The translations under genes and the position numbers were made by a program. Under the pieces are notes generated by a model. It had not been told where the DNA came from and ran no database searches. It was given only the letters and a program-made list of their open reading frames with translations. Shown here piece by piece: positions 7,677 to 16,692 of a stretch of 64,000 nucleotides of DNA (its first letter is position 1; each line of letters opens with the position of its first letter). Location: positions 1-64,000 of the forward strand of contig JBKBPL010000021.1 in the NCBI GenBank assembly GCA_046293075.1. Direction: 5' to 3'. The stretch is from Ga0077530 sp046293075 (GTDB taxonomy: Bacteria; Pseudomonadota; Alphaproteobacteria; Rhizobiales; Hyphomicrobiaceae).

Positions 7677-8513
7677 TCAAGCCGCGGACCCGCTGCCGGG
7701 CGGGGGCGCCTCCACGGCGACCGTGGCGCGATAGGCGTGCCACGTTGCGTGGCCGATGAGCGGGAAGAGAAGCACGAGCCCGAGGAAAAGCGTCACGCAG
7801 CCAAGCGCCATGAAGCCGCCGATGAGACCTGCCCAGAGCAGCATGGGCTTGGGATTGTGGCGCATGACGGCGAGGCTCGTCGCGGCCGCTGAAATCGCGT
7901 CGATCCGTTGCACAAGCAGCAACGGCACGGCGACCGCCGAGATGGCATACACGGTCGCGGCCAGGAAGCCGCCGACAATTGAGCCGACGATCAGCAGTCC
8001 GAGCCCGGCCGGCGTGAAGAGCAGGCGGGCGACAAACTCGGAGGGTGGTGGCAGGCCAGCCCCGCCGAGGAACAGCACGAGCAGGACGAATGCCAGCTCG
8101 AGCCAGACCAGGAAGATCACCATGAGGCCGACGCCGAAGAAGCCAAGCTGCCCCTTGGCGCGAAGGCCCGCAGTCGCAACATCGCCGAGTTCGATGGGCT
8201 CGCCGGTTTCGAGCCGCCGGCTCGTTTCGTAAAGACCGACGGCCATCAGTGGACCGACCAGCAGGAAGCCGCCGGCAAGGGCCGGCACCAGCGCCTGCCA
8301 GCGGGCAAAGGTCAGCCCCAAAATGAGCCCCCCAGCGGCAATTGCGAAAGCGGCCCCGTAGACGAGCGAAATGTGCGGCACGCGCCACATGTCATTCCAC
8401 CCCGCGGCGAGCCAGGCCCACGGCGCATCGAACGGCACGCTGCGAATGGCAATGGCCGACCGAGAGAGCGCAGGTGGTTCAACAGAGCGCTCAAGCAAAG
8501 TTTGTTCCGTCAT
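7677..8513 (-). CDS. DUF2189 family membrane protein
   Basis: 278 residues with about six membrane spans and the DUF2189 opening (IRSVPFDAPWAWLAAGWNDM) followed by LVYGAAFAIAAGGLILGLTF, GLYETSRRLETGEP and the closing segment HNPKPMLLWAGLIGGFMALG. Its biochemical role is unknown. A clear GGAGGGAG ribosome site lies upstream of ATG 8513, and a perfect FNR/FixK-type palindrome sits about 74 bp upstream with a -10-like element in register, so expression under low oxygen is likely. It is the only gene between the tRNA and a divergent catabolic operon. Confidence 0.88.
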   Translation of the reverse strand: MTEQTLLERSVEPPALSRSAIAIRSVPFDAPWAWLAAGWNDMWRVPHISLVYGAAFAIAAGGLILGLTFARWQALVPALAGGFLLVGPLMAVGLYETSRRLETGEPIELGDVATAGLRAKGQLGFFGVGLMVIFLVWLELAFVLLVLFLGGAGLPPPSEFVARLLFTPAGLGLLIVGSIVGGFLAATVYAISAVAVPLLLVQRIDAISAAATSLAVMRHNPKPMLLWAGLIGGFMALGCVTLFLGLVLLFPLIGHATWHAYRATVAVEAPPPGSGSAA

Positions 8514-8558
8514 CCGAGACGGCTCCCTCCCAGCGGACTCGCACGCGCCTTTTTTGTA

Positions 8559-8603
8559 GTTTATGCCCTACTATCGGCAGTCGCGCTTGATAAAGATCAA
8601 GCG
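8559..8603 (-). promoter_or_regulatory. FNR/FixK-type box with class II promoter geometry for the DUF2189 gene
   Basis: TTGATAAAGATCAA at 8587-8600 fits the FNR/FnrL/FixK consensus TTGAT-N4-ATCAA with no mismatch; the arms extend to CGCTTGAT/ATCAAGCG (8584-8603). On the minus strand a -10-like ATAAAC lies at 8564-8559, 22 bases past the box. A start near 8552 would place the box centre at about -41.5, the class II activator position. The divergent gene (start 8772) is much farther away. Confidence 0.65.
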
Positions 8604-8771
8604 ACCTTTGCGCGGCGTGCCCCGGCTGGGAGCCGCGCCGCCTCTGCATGGGCGTGCGTGCGGGCACAGCTTGCCCGCCGGTGCGCGTTGGCGCAATCGT
8701 AAATAGAAGAGGCCGCGGTCCACCACGACCGGCGGCCCGCCCGCCATGCTTTCCGGGAGAGCCACGCCCCC

Positions 8772-9347
8772 ATGCCCCTCGACCGCAACCATGCCGTACC
8801 CGCCCTCGTTCGCCATCCCGCCGACTTCCTCATCATCGCCGGCCTCGCCGGAACCGCCTACGAGCTGGCGGCGATCACGAACGATGGTGACAACCTGTTC
8901 GCCCTCGGCGGCGCAATGGGGGCCGCGCTCTCGATGGGCCTCGGCCTGGCCCTGGCCCAGCCCCGGCGGCGCGTCCTCGTCGCGACGGGGGACGGCGAGT
9001 TGCTGATGAACGTCAGCGCGCTCGCAACGGTGGGCGCCTTGCAGCCCGCCAATCTCTCCATCCTGTGCGTCGACAACGGTCACTACGGCGAGACCGGCTA
9101 CCAGAGGAGTCACACGAGCCTCGGCGTTGATCTCGAGCGCATGGCGATCGGCGCCGGCATCGGCTCGACCATGACGATCGAGCGCGACGACCAGCTCGCG
9201 GCCGGGGCGCAAATGCTGCGCGAGAGCAGCGGCCCCTGCTTCGTCCTCGTGAAAGTATCGACCGCCGATCCGCCAAAAGACAAGCTCTCGCTCGACAATG
9301 CCGCCAACCGCATTCGCTTCCGGCAGGCCCTGCGGGCGGCATCCTGA
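8772..9347 (+). CDS. Single-domain thiamine-diphosphate-binding protein (sulfopyruvate/phosphonopyruvate decarboxylase beta-like)
   Basis: 191 residues forming only the PP (C-terminal) domain of a TPP enzyme. The metal/TPP motif is GDGELLMN (73-80) followed by VDNGHYGETG (100-109), and FALGGAMGAALSMGLGLALA is the usual lead-in. Two-subunit decarboxylases such as ComDE have this domain as the beta subunit and a separate Pyr-domain alpha subunit carrying the catalytic glutamate. No alpha gene is adjacent here. It heads an operon with an HpcH aldolase, a 2-hydroxyacid dehydrogenase and a transporter, so it probably acts on a 2-oxoacid, but the substrate is unknown. Confidence 0.8.
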   Translation: MPLDRNHAVPALVRHPADFLIIAGLAGTAYELAAITNDGDNLFALGGAMGAALSMGLGLALAQPRRRVLVATGDGELLMNVSALATVGALQPANLSILCVDNGHYGETGYQRSHTSLGVDLERMAIGAGIGSTMTIERDDQLAAGAQMLRESSGPCFVLVKVSTADPPKDKLSLDNAANRIRFRQALRAAS

Positions 9348-9428
9348 GGACCAGCCTCGCGCGTCATCGCCAACGGAACAATAATTGTGAATCGTGGCCA
9401 GCGCGCCATCATGGGAGGACACCACGAC

Positions 9429-10202
9429 ATGCCCCGCAAGTCCCTGCGCCAGCGCGTACTCGCCGGCGATACCGTGCTCGGCAGCATGATGTTCGAGCTA
9501 CTCGCCCCCGGCATACCGCAGCTCCTCGTTCACGCCGGCGCCGAGTACGTCATCTATGACATGGAACACACCGGGACATCGCTCGAGACACTCAAAGCGC
9601 AGATCGCTTTCTGCCGCGGGTTGCCGATCGCGCCAATGGCCCGGGTGCCGCGCGGCGAGTACCACTTCCTCGCCCGCGCGCTCGATATCGGCTGTCACGG
9701 CGTGATGGTTCCGATGGTGGAGGGCGAGGCGCAGGCGCGCGCGATCGTCGAGGCCACGCACTATCCGCCGCGTGGCCGGCGTGGCGCCGCATTCGGCTTC
9801 GCCCACGACGACTACGCCGGCGGTGATCCAAAGGCCAAGATGCGCACGGCGGATGCGCGGACTCTGGTCATCGCTCAGATCGAGACCGAGCGCGGCCTCG
9901 ACCAGGTCGAGGCGGTCGCCGCTGTCGACGGGATCGACGTGCTCTGGGTCGGTCATTTCGATCTCACGAACTTCCTTGGCATTCCGGGCCAGTTCGACAA
10001 TCCGACCTACGTGAAGGCCGTCGAGCGGATCGTGGCCGCGGGCCGAAAGCACAAGAAGGGTCTCGGCTTCATGGCGGCCAGTGCCGATTGGGCGCGCCAG
10101 TACAAGAAGCTCGGCTTCAACATGCTGGCCGCAGGTCCCGACCAGGCGCTGCTCGAGGCCGGCGTGCGCGGTATCCTCTCGGGCGTGGGAGAAGCGCGAT
10201 GA
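9429..10202 (+). CDS. HpcH/HpaI family aldolase
   Basis: 257 residues of the class II pyruvate-aldolase family. Seen are YVIYDMEHTGTS (metal-loop region), MARVPRGEYH with the catalytic arginine, GVMVPMVEGEAQARAIV, the metal-binding glutamate in IAQIETERGL and the aspartate in VGHFDLTNFLG. These enzymes cleave 4-hydroxy-2-oxoacids to pyruvate and an aldehyde. ATG 9429 has GGGAGGA nine bases upstream; an in-frame ATG at 9411 overlaps that site and is less likely. A small palindrome ACAATAATTGT lies at 9378-9388. The stop overlaps the next start. Confidence 0.9.
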   Translation: MPRKSLRQRVLAGDTVLGSMMFELLAPGIPQLLVHAGAEYVIYDMEHTGTSLETLKAQIAFCRGLPIAPMARVPRGEYHFLARALDIGCHGVMVPMVEGEAQARAIVEATHYPPRGRRGAAFGFAHDDYAGGDPKAKMRTADARTLVIAQIETERGLDQVEAVAAVDGIDVLWVGHFDLTNFLGIPGQFDNPTYVKAVERIVAAGRKHKKGLGFMAASADWARQYKKLGFNMLAAGPDQALLEAGVRGILSGVGEAR

Positions 10203-11209
10203 CATTCAAGGTCGGCATAACCCGCGATCTGCTCGATGCGACGGGCGGGCCCTGCTTCGGGGCGCGTGCGCTGGATGAGCTCAGCGCCAATCCGGCCATC
10301 GAATGGGAGTGGATCCCCGAGGCCCTTGACGTGATCACGCCTGACGTCGCGGCACGCTACGACGGATTGCACGTCAATCTTCCCCGGGTCACCGCCGAGA
10401 GCGTCGGCCGCGCTGACTGCCGCGTGAAGATCATCGCCCGCAATGGCGTGGGTTACGACAGCGTCGACATCCCCGCGCTCACTGCAAAAGGGATCGTGCT
10501 CACGAACACGCCGATCGCGGTGCGCCGTCCTGTGGCCGTGGCCACGCTGACGCTGCTGTTCGCCCTCGCGGGCCGTCTGATCGAGAAGGATCGGCTCGTG
10601 CGCTCCGGGCGCTGGAACGATCGCACGAGCTACATGGGCCAGGGTCTCACCGGGCGCACGCTCGGCCTCGTCGGCGGCGGCGGCATCGGCCAGGAGATCC
10701 TTGCACTGGCGCGGCCGTTCTTCGGCCGCATGATCGTTGCCGACCCCTATGCGGACCCCGCGCGGATCGCTGCGCTCGGCGCCGCGATCGTGCCGATCGA
10801 TATGCTGATGGCGGAGGCGGACTACGTTGTCGTGTGCTGCCTCCTCAACAGTGAGACACACCACCTGATCGATGCCCGCCGCTTCGCTCTGATGAAGCCG
10901 GCAGCCTATTTCCTGAATGTGGGGCGTGGCCCCATCGTGGACGAGAAGGCCCTCATCGACGCGCTGCGGCGCCGGCTGATCGCCGGTGCCGCCCTTGACG
11001 TCACGGAGCACGAGCCCATCGAGCCCGACAATCCGCTGCTGAGCCTCGAGAACGTCCTCATCACCCCGCACGCGCTCTGCTGGACTGACGAGTGCTTCCA
11101 CGACATCGCGGCCACGGCATTGCGCTCCATCGTGGCCGTCTCGCGGGGCGAGCGCCCCATCCACGTCGTCAACCCCGAAGTCTATGCAAAGAGGGCGCCC
11201 GCAACGTGA
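10199..11209 (+). CDS. D-isomer-specific 2-hydroxyacid dehydrogenase (NAD-binding)
   Basis: 336 residues with the family's two-domain layout. The NAD site is LGLVGGGGIGQEIL, and the catalytic Arg, Glu and His lie in LNVGRGPIVDE, DVTEHEPIE and ITPHALCW. It would interconvert a 2-oxoacid and a D-2-hydroxyacid. ATG 10199 overlaps the TGA of the aldolase gene (ATGA), and its own TGA overlaps the GTG of the next gene, so the three are tightly coupled. The combination with an aldolase and TPP protein suggests breakdown of a hydroxy- or oxo-acid. Confidence 0.9.
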   Translation: MTFKVGITRDLLDATGGPCFGARALDELSANPAIEWEWIPEALDVITPDVAARYDGLHVNLPRVTAESVGRADCRVKIIARNGVGYDSVDIPALTAKGIVLTNTPIAVRRPVAVATLTLLFALAGRLIEKDRLVRSGRWNDRTSYMGQGLTGRTLGLVGGGGIGQEILALARPFFGRMIVADPYADPARIAALGAAIVPIDMLMAEADYVVVCCLLNSETHHLIDARRFALMKPAAYFLNVGRGPIVDEKALIDALRRRLIAGAALDVTEHEPIEPDNPLLSLENVLITPHALCWTDECFHDIAATALRSIVAVSRGERPIHVVNPEVYAKRAPAT

Positions 11210-12447
11210 ACGACGGCCGCCCCCGACCGCCGCCCGAGGGCGCGCCGCGCTACGCCACGCTGGCGGCGTTCAACATTGCCCTGATCACGCTCGTCGGCTC
11301 ATCCACGCTTGCGCTCTCGCTCGCCGTGCTGGCGCCGATGATGATGGCGACGGCCGGGATGCCGCCCGCCGCTTTCGGATGGGTCAGCGGCGCCGCCGGG
11401 CTCGGCTCTGTCTGGCTCTACATGGCCAATTCGGCCTTCACAGTCCCGCTCGGCCCGATCAAGGCGCTCATGGCCGCCACGCTGATCGCTTGCGCAGGCG
11501 CTGGCCTGGTCATGACCGGCGCCTACATCCTCATGATACCTGGCGCCATCCTGATCGGCTTTGCCTATGCGACGACGACCCCGGCCGGCAGCCAGATCCT
11601 GGCCGACAACACACCACCGGAGAAGCGCAATCGCATCTTCTCGCTGCGCCAGACAGGTGTCCCGCTCGGCGGCGTCATCGCCGGCGTTGCAGGAAGCGCG
11701 CTCGCGGCGCACTACGGCTGGCGGAGTGCGCTCGCCGTCTTCGTCATCCTTCTGCTCGCGGCCAGCAGCGTCCTCCTGCGCGCCCCACGCCAGTTCAATG
11801 AGAGCCGCCCGCGCACGCAGTTCCGGCTCGCCCGGCTGTTCGCGCTCTCGAACCTGCGCCAGCCATTTCTGACCCTCGCCACCATACCGGGGCTCCGCCT
11901 CATCGCGCTCGGCAGCATCGGCTTTGCCGCCGTGCAGGGCGTGCTCAATGCCTTCTTCGTGACGTTCCTCGCCAACGGCCTCGGCTATGACCTCAAGCTC
12001 GCGGGCCTGCTCTTCGCGCTGAACCAGGCGCTGAGCGTCGCGGGCCGTGTCGTCTACGGCTTTGTCGCCGATGCCCTTGGCTCGCCGCGGCCAGTGCTGT
12101 GCGCTCTTTCGGCCCTCTCCGCAGCCTCGGGACTGGCCATCGCATCAGTGGGCAGCGGCTGGTCGATAACGGCGCTGGTTGCCGTTGCAGCCTTCTCAGG
12201 CCTCTCGGTCGCAACCTGGAATGGGCTCTTCATGGCCGAGGTCGCGGGCCTCGCGCCGGAGCGCGCCAGCGAGGCCACTGCCGGCGCGACGTTCTTCGTG
12301 TTCGCAACGTATGTCGTGACGCCGCCGGTCGCTGGCATTGTCATCACGTGGCTCGGCTATCGTGCGGCCTTCGCCATGGCCGCCGTGTGTGTGGCCATTG
12401 CCGGACTCGTACTGGCGGGCGGCTGGCGCGGAAGGATGCGCGGGTAG
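11206..12447 (+). CDS. MFS transporter
   Basis: 413 residues with about twelve membrane spans. Major-facilitator features include the long first half from LAAFNIALITLVGSSTLALS, a loop with DNTPPEKRNRIFSLRQTGVP between helices 4 and 5, and the second half starting near residue 215 (TIPGLRLIALGSIGFAAVQG). The start is GTG 11206 overlapping the previous stop (GTGA). As last gene of the aldolase/dehydrogenase operon it probably carries the substrate. It ends one base before the convergent DUF1028 gene. Confidence 0.88.
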   Translation: MNDGRPRPPPEGAPRYATLAAFNIALITLVGSSTLALSLAVLAPMMMATAGMPPAAFGWVSGAAGLGSVWLYMANSAFTVPLGPIKALMAATLIACAGAGLVMTGAYILMIPGAILIGFAYATTTPAGSQILADNTPPEKRNRIFSLRQTGVPLGGVIAGVAGSALAAHYGWRSALAVFVILLLAASSVLLRAPRQFNESRPRTQFRLARLFALSNLRQPFLTLATIPGLRLIALGSIGFAAVQGVLNAFFVTFLANGLGYDLKLAGLLFALNQALSVAGRVVYGFVADALGSPRPVLCALSALSAASGLAIASVGSGWSITALVAVAAFSGLSVATWNGLFMAEVAGLAPERASEATAGATFFVFATYVVTPPVAGIVITWLGYRAAFAMAAVCVAIAGLVLAGGWRGRMRG

Positions 12448-13161
12448 TCAGCGATAGCCCTCATCGACCGAGCGCTGGATCGCGACCTCGAGGGCCGCGC
12501 GATCGACGAGCCCTGCCGGGTTATCGCGTGTTGGTCCAAAGCGGCGCGCGTGAATGGCGCGCTCGCGGGAGACCTTCTCCAGCCGGGCGAGCTCGCCCAG
12601 CGGATCGGCGTGATCATCGACGCGGAGATCGAGCATGGCGAAATCCTCAGCGTCGTGGACAAGAAGCGCCGCCGACTGGCGCCCCCGCTTGTCGCCGCCG
12701 GCGGCCTCCCCGGCCTGCATGGCCCGCACGAGCCGCTCGGGGAGGGGAACGTCCAGCGCCGCCTCAAAGGCGTCAGCGGTCGCCTCGATCACCTGGGGGC
12801 CCGCAAGCATGTTGCCAGCCACCGAGAGCGTCGCCCGGATGAGGTGGCCGCACCACCCGACGCAGGCGGCACCGGTCGCCGCGGCGAAGCGGCCCTTGCG
12901 ATCCATGACGTGCACCTGGCGATGGTCGCGCCCTTCGTCGGCCATCATGAGCATCCGCACCACATCCTCGGCCGAGCCGCCGGCCGTCAGCAGCGCGAGC
13001 CCCCGCGGGCCGAAGAACGGATTGACGAGCGCCTGCGTGCACACCGCGCCAACCCCCGTCCTCACGTGGGGCACGCGCGCGCCCACGGCAAAGTTGCATG
13101 TCGCCACGGCTACGCCGATCCGGTCGCTTGCAGCGTCCCGGGCGATGATCGACCAGGTCAT
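12448..13161 (-). CDS. DUF1028 family protein (Ntn-hydrolase-like)
   Basis: 237 residues matching DUF1028 along the whole length: the N-terminus TWSIIARDAASDRIGVAVAT, then CNFAVGARVPHVRTGVGAV, HVMDRKGRFAAATGAACVGW and a C-terminal part with ALLVHDAEDFAMLDLRVDDH. The family has the Ntn-hydrolase fold and is suspected to hydrolyse amide or peptidoglycan-related substrates, but no member near this one has an assigned reaction to my knowledge. It is third in a minus-strand group lpd-GST-DUF1028 and is tail-to-tail with the MFS gene. Confidence 0.88.
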   Translation of the reverse strand: MTWSIIARDAASDRIGVAVATCNFAVGARVPHVRTGVGAVCTQALVNPFFGPRGLALLTAGGSAEDVVRMLMMADEGRDHRQVHVMDRKGRFAAATGAACVGWCGHLIRATLSVAGNMLAGPQVIEATADAFEAALDVPLPERLVRAMQAGEAAGGDKRGRQSAALLVHDAEDFAMLDLRVDDHADPLGELARLEKVSRERAIHARRFGPTRDNPAGLVDRAALEVAIQRSVDEGYR

Positions 13162-13200
13162 TCATCCTCCCACGTGTCGCTGGCCACAGCCTGCGCGCCC

Positions 13201-13827
13201 TCAGGCTCCGCCCTGCACCGCGGCCACGACCTTTGCGACGGCGGGCCGCGCCTCCATGCGCTTGAAGTGATCGGCGACCCGCGGGAACTGCGCAATCTCG
13301 ACCTTGTCCTGCTTGAGCCAGCCGGCCACCGTGAAGAGGTAGGGATCCGCAATGGAATAGCTCTCGCCCATGACCCAGGGCCCGCGAAACATGCGGCGCT
13401 CGATGACATCGAAATAGTCGGTCATGTTCTGCTGGACCTTTGCCTTCATGGCCTCGAGGGCCGCCGGATCGTCCGCCCAACGGTAACCGCGGATGCCGTG
13501 CGCGTGGCCGACATGAACCGTCGAGCACAGATAGCTGTTGAAGGCCTGAACCTCCGCAAATGCGAAAGGATCGTCGAGCGGCGCGAGACCGCTCGCCGGA
13601 TGCGTTGCAGCAATGTAGGCGAGGATCGCCGGCGTCTCGGTGATGACGCCGCGATCGGTCACGAGCGCCGGCACGCGCCCCTTGGGATTGATCGCAAGAT
13701 ACTCCGGCGATTGCTGCTGGTTGGCCTTGAAGTCGACGCGGATCGCCTCGTACTCGGCCCCGGCCTCCTCCAGCGCGATATACGAGGCCAGCGCGCAGGT
13801 GCGCGGTGCGTAGTAGAGCTTCAGCAT
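13201..13827 (-). CDS. Glutathione S-transferase family protein
   Basis: 208 residues. The N-terminal thioredoxin-like domain is clear (MLKLYYAPRTCALASYIALE; NPKGRVPALVTDRGVITETP with the cis-proline), followed by an all-helical domain from about residue 90 (SYSIADPYLFTVAGW holds the conserved N-capping aspartate region). ATG 13827 starts the recognisable domain; upstream in-frame codons run into the lpd gene. It follows lpd after 13 bp. Substrate unknown; detoxification or thiol repair is typical. Confidence 0.9.
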   Translation of the reverse strand: MLKLYYAPRTCALASYIALEEAGAEYEAIRVDFKANQQQSPEYLAINPKGRVPALVTDRGVITETPAILAYIAATHPASGLAPLDDPFAFAEVQAFNSYLCSTVHVGHAHGIRGYRWADDPAALEAMKAKVQQNMTDYFDVIERRMFRGPWVMGESYSIADPYLFTVAGWLKQDKVEIAQFPRVADHFKRMEARPAVAKVVAAVQGGA

Positions 13828-13840
13828 CACAAGGCGTCCC

Positions 13841-15286
13841 CTAGACGTGAATGACCCGACCGAAAGCATCCATCACGCTCTCGTGCATCATCTCCGAGAG
13901 CGTGGGGTGCGGGAATACGGTGTGGATGAGCTCTTCCTCCGTCGTCTCGAGTCCCATGGCGATGACGAAACCCTGGATCAGCTCGGTCACCTCGGCACCG
14001 ACCATATGCGCGCCGATGAGCTGGCCGGTCTTGGCATCGAAGATCGTCTTGACGAGGCCGTCCGGCTCTCCGAGCGCAATGGCCTTGCCGTTGCCGGCAA
14101 AGGGAAAGCGGCCAACCTTGATCTCGCGGCCCTGCTCCTTGGCCCTGGCTTCCGTGAGCCCGACACTTGCAACCTGCGGATGGCAATACGTGCAGCCGGG
14201 AATCTGCAGCTTATCCATGGCGTGCGTGTGAAGGCCCTTGATTGTCTCGACGCAGATCACGCCCTCGTGCTCCGCCTTGTGTGCGAGCATGGGCGGGCCG
14301 GCGACATCGCCGATCGCGTAGATGCCTGCAATGTTCGTCCGACCAAACCCATCGGTGACAATCGTGCCGCGCTCGATCTTCACGCCGAGCTTCTCGAGGC
14401 CAAGACCGTCGACATTGCCGACGACACCGACGGCCGAGATGACCTTCTCGAACTCGCCCGTCGTGCGCGTGCCCTTGTCGTCCTCGATGGTCGCGGTCAC
14501 CTTGTCGCTTTTTTTCTCGAGCGCGACCACCTTCGCGCTGGTCATGATCTTCATGCCCTGCCGCTCAAAACGCTTGCGCGCATGGGCCGCGATCTCGGCG
14601 TCCTCGACGGGCAGGATCTGCGGCAGCACCTCGACGACGGTGACCTCGCTGCCCAAGGTGCGATAGAAGGAGGCGAACTCGATGCCGATGGCGCCCGAGC
14701 CGACGACGAGCAGCGACTTCGGCATGGTCTGCGGCACCATGGCCTCGAAATAGGTCCACACCTGCTTGCCGTCCGGCTCGAGACCAGGGAGGACGCGGGG
14801 CCGCGCGCCGGTCGCGACGATGATATGCTTGGCATCATAGGTGCCGGCCCCGAGCGTCCCGGACGGCGGCGGAATCTGTGGCTGCATCGCCGCCTTCTTC
14901 GGGGCGGCCACCTGGATGCGCCCCGGTCGCTCGATCGTGGCCTCGCCCCAGATGACCGACACCTTGTTCTTCTTCATGAGGAAGCCGATGCCGCCGTTGA
15001 GCCGTTTCGCCACGTCCCTCGATCGCTGGACGATACCAAGTGTGTCCGGCGTGATCGTTCCTTCGAGCTTGAGGCCATAGTCCTTGGCGTGTGTCCCGTA
15101 GTGGTAGATCTCGGCCGAGCGCAGCAGGGCCTTCGCAGGAATACATCCCCAGTTGAGGCAGATGCCACCCATATGCTCCCGCTCGACGATCGCAACCTTG
15201 AAGCCGAGCTGGGCCGCACGAATGGCGGCCACATAGCCTCCCGGGCCGGCGCCGATGATGATGAGGTCGAAGCTGGTAGCGGTCAT
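13841..15286 (-). CDS. lpdA: Dihydrolipoyl dehydrogenase
   Basis: 481 residues. The FAD site GAGPGG lies at 12-17, the redox disulfide in GGICLNWGCIP (C43, C48), the NAD site near GSGAIGIEFASFYR, and the C-terminal His-Glu pair in FPHPTLSEMMHES. This flavoprotein reoxidises lipoamide in 2-oxoacid dehydrogenase complexes and the glycine cleavage system. No E1 or E2 gene lies nearby; the form with the extra stretch before GTYDAKHIIVATGARP resembles Lpd proteins of rhizobial pyruvate dehydrogenase clusters. The start MTATSFDLII is preferred over an upstream frame extension. Confidence 0.95.
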   Translation of the reverse strand: MTATSFDLIIIGAGPGGYVAAIRAAQLGFKVAIVEREHMGGICLNWGCIPAKALLRSAEIYHYGTHAKDYGLKLEGTITPDTLGIVQRSRDVAKRLNGGIGFLMKKNKVSVIWGEATIERPGRIQVAAPKKAAMQPQIPPPSGTLGAGTYDAKHIIVATGARPRVLPGLEPDGKQVWTYFEAMVPQTMPKSLLVVGSGAIGIEFASFYRTLGSEVTVVEVLPQILPVEDAEIAAHARKRFERQGMKIMTSAKVVALEKKSDKVTATIEDDKGTRTTGEFEKVISAVGVVGNVDGLGLEKLGVKIERGTIVTDGFGRTNIAGIYAIGDVAGPPMLAHKAEHEGVICVETIKGLHTHAMDKLQIPGCTYCHPQVASVGLTEARAKEQGREIKVGRFPFAGNGKAIALGEPDGLVKTIFDAKTGQLIGAHMVGAEVTELIQGFVIAMGLETTEEELIHTVFPHPTLSEMMHESVMDAFGRVIHV

Positions 15287-15769
15287 GCGAGACGTTTCCT
15301 GAACGGGGAGGGGCGCGGTTGTCCCGGCGTGGGGCCGCAGAATTGTGGGGTGCATTCAACCGGATGGCAGGCCCGGCGCCAAGCCCTCACGTGGGCTCAT
15401 GAAAAATGCCCTCGATGCAGGCGCGGCAGACGGCCGCAGGACCGGCGCCTCATCTCCCCGCGCCGCCGACCCTCAATGCGCGAGAATCAAACTTTGATAT
15501 TTGACATCATTGGGATATGCGTGGATGCGACGGCGCGCGCGAAACGCCGCGTGGTCCGCGCATCGTCCCGAGGCGAGCCCCGAGGACAGTCTGTGCAAAA
15601 GTCCGCCACAGATGTCACCGGTCCGTGCTAGCCTTGGCGAACGATCGCTGCCGGGGCATATTCATTTGCCGTTCAAATTCAAGGCGCGACGCTCCGTGCC
15701 GTCACAATTCGCCCATGCTGAAGCCATAGAGGCTCCGAAGCGTGCGTCCACAGCCAGGATGTCGAGGCA
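15287..15769. other. Divergent intergenic region lpdA / chvI
   Basis: No gene is seen in these 483 bp. It must hold the promoters for the lpd group and for chvI. A perfect small dyad ATCAAA-C-TTTGAT lies at 15486-15498, followed by a TTGACA-like hexamer at 15501-15506 with no good -10 partner at normal spacing. The half-sites face outward relative to an FNR box, so I do not call it one. Confidence 0.4.
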
Positions 15770-16477
15770 ATGAAAGAAAAGAGCACCATCGCGCTCGTTG
15801 ACGACGAGCGCAACATTCTCACTGCGCTGCGCATGGCGCTCGAGGCCGAGGGCTATAAGGTTCGGACCTATCCCGACGGCGCGGCAGCCCTCGAGGCCCT
15901 GACGGAAGAGCCCGCCGATCTCGGCATTTTCGACATCAAGATGCCGCGCATGGACGGGATGGAGCTCCTGCGGCGCGTGCGCCAGCAATCCGATATGCCG
16001 GTCATCTTCCTCACCTCCAAAGACGAGGAAATCGACGAGCTCTTCGGCCTCAAGATGGGCGCCGACGACTATATTGCCAAGCCGTTCTCACAGCGGCTCG
16101 TGGTCGAGCGGGTGAAGGCGGTCTTGCGCCGCGCCCAGGCCAAGGACGGCTCGGCCGCACCGACCGAGGCGGCCCGCATTCTCGAGCGGGGCAAGCTGCG
16201 CCTCGATCCCGAGCGTCACACCTGCCACTGGGACAACCGCCCAGTCACACTGACGGTCACCGAATTCCTGATCCTGCAGGCGCTCGCAACGCGCCCCGGC
16301 GTGGTCAAGACGCGCGACGCCCTGATGGACGCTGCCTATGACGATCAAGTCTATGTGGACGACCGCACGATCGACAGCCACATCAAGCGGCTGCGGAAGA
16401 AGTTCAAGCAGGTTGATGACGATTTCGATGTGATTGAAACGCTTTACGGAGTGGGTTATCGCTTCAAGGAGACCTGA
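15770..16477 (+). CDS. chvI: Response regulator ChvI (OmpR family)
   Basis: 235 residues. Receiver domain 1-125 with the acidic pair D11-D12, phospho-acceptor D55 in IFDIKMPRMDG, and K104 in YIAKPF; winged-helix DNA-binding domain from about 145, ending YVDDRTIDSHIKRLRKKF and ETLYGVGYRFKE. The sequence is close to ChvI of rhizobia, which with ChvG responds to acid and envelope stress and controls exopolysaccharide and symbiosis or virulence genes. The sensor gene follows after 215 bp in the same direction. Confidence 0.92.
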   Translation: MKEKSTIALVDDERNILTALRMALEAEGYKVRTYPDGAAALEALTEEPADLGIFDIKMPRMDGMELLRRVRQQSDMPVIFLTSKDEEIDELFGLKMGADDYIAKPFSQRLVVERVKAVLRRAQAKDGSAAPTEAARILERGKLRLDPERHTCHWDNRPVTLTVTEFLILQALATRPGVVKTRDALMDAAYDDQVYVDDRTIDSHIKRLRKKFKQVDDDFDVIETLYGVGYRFKET

Positions 16478-16692
16478 CGAATCTGGCGTTCAAAGCGGGT
16501 AACGCGATGTTGCTGGCATCAGGGCACGTGCCGTCAAATCGCCCCCAGCCGTACGCCACCGCAGTCTGCGCCCGGCACTCTGCACCCGAAGCGTAGCGCG
16601 AACTGAGCAGGATCCCATGCCGCCGGGCGGCCTCCCGACAGGCCCATGGCGGGCGCGCCAGACCGATGGCCGCGAGAGCGAGGGAACTGAGC

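Noticed and set aside
15486..15498. ATCAAA-C-TTTGAT as an FNR box for chvI or lpdA
   Set aside because: The half-sites are inverted relative to TTGAT-N4-ATCAA and the spacing is one base, so it does not fit the FNR/FixK consensus.
13847..15631. 594-codon plus-strand frame opposite lpdA
   Set aside because: Shadow of the dihydrolipoyl dehydrogenase gene; no ribosome site or recognisable domain.
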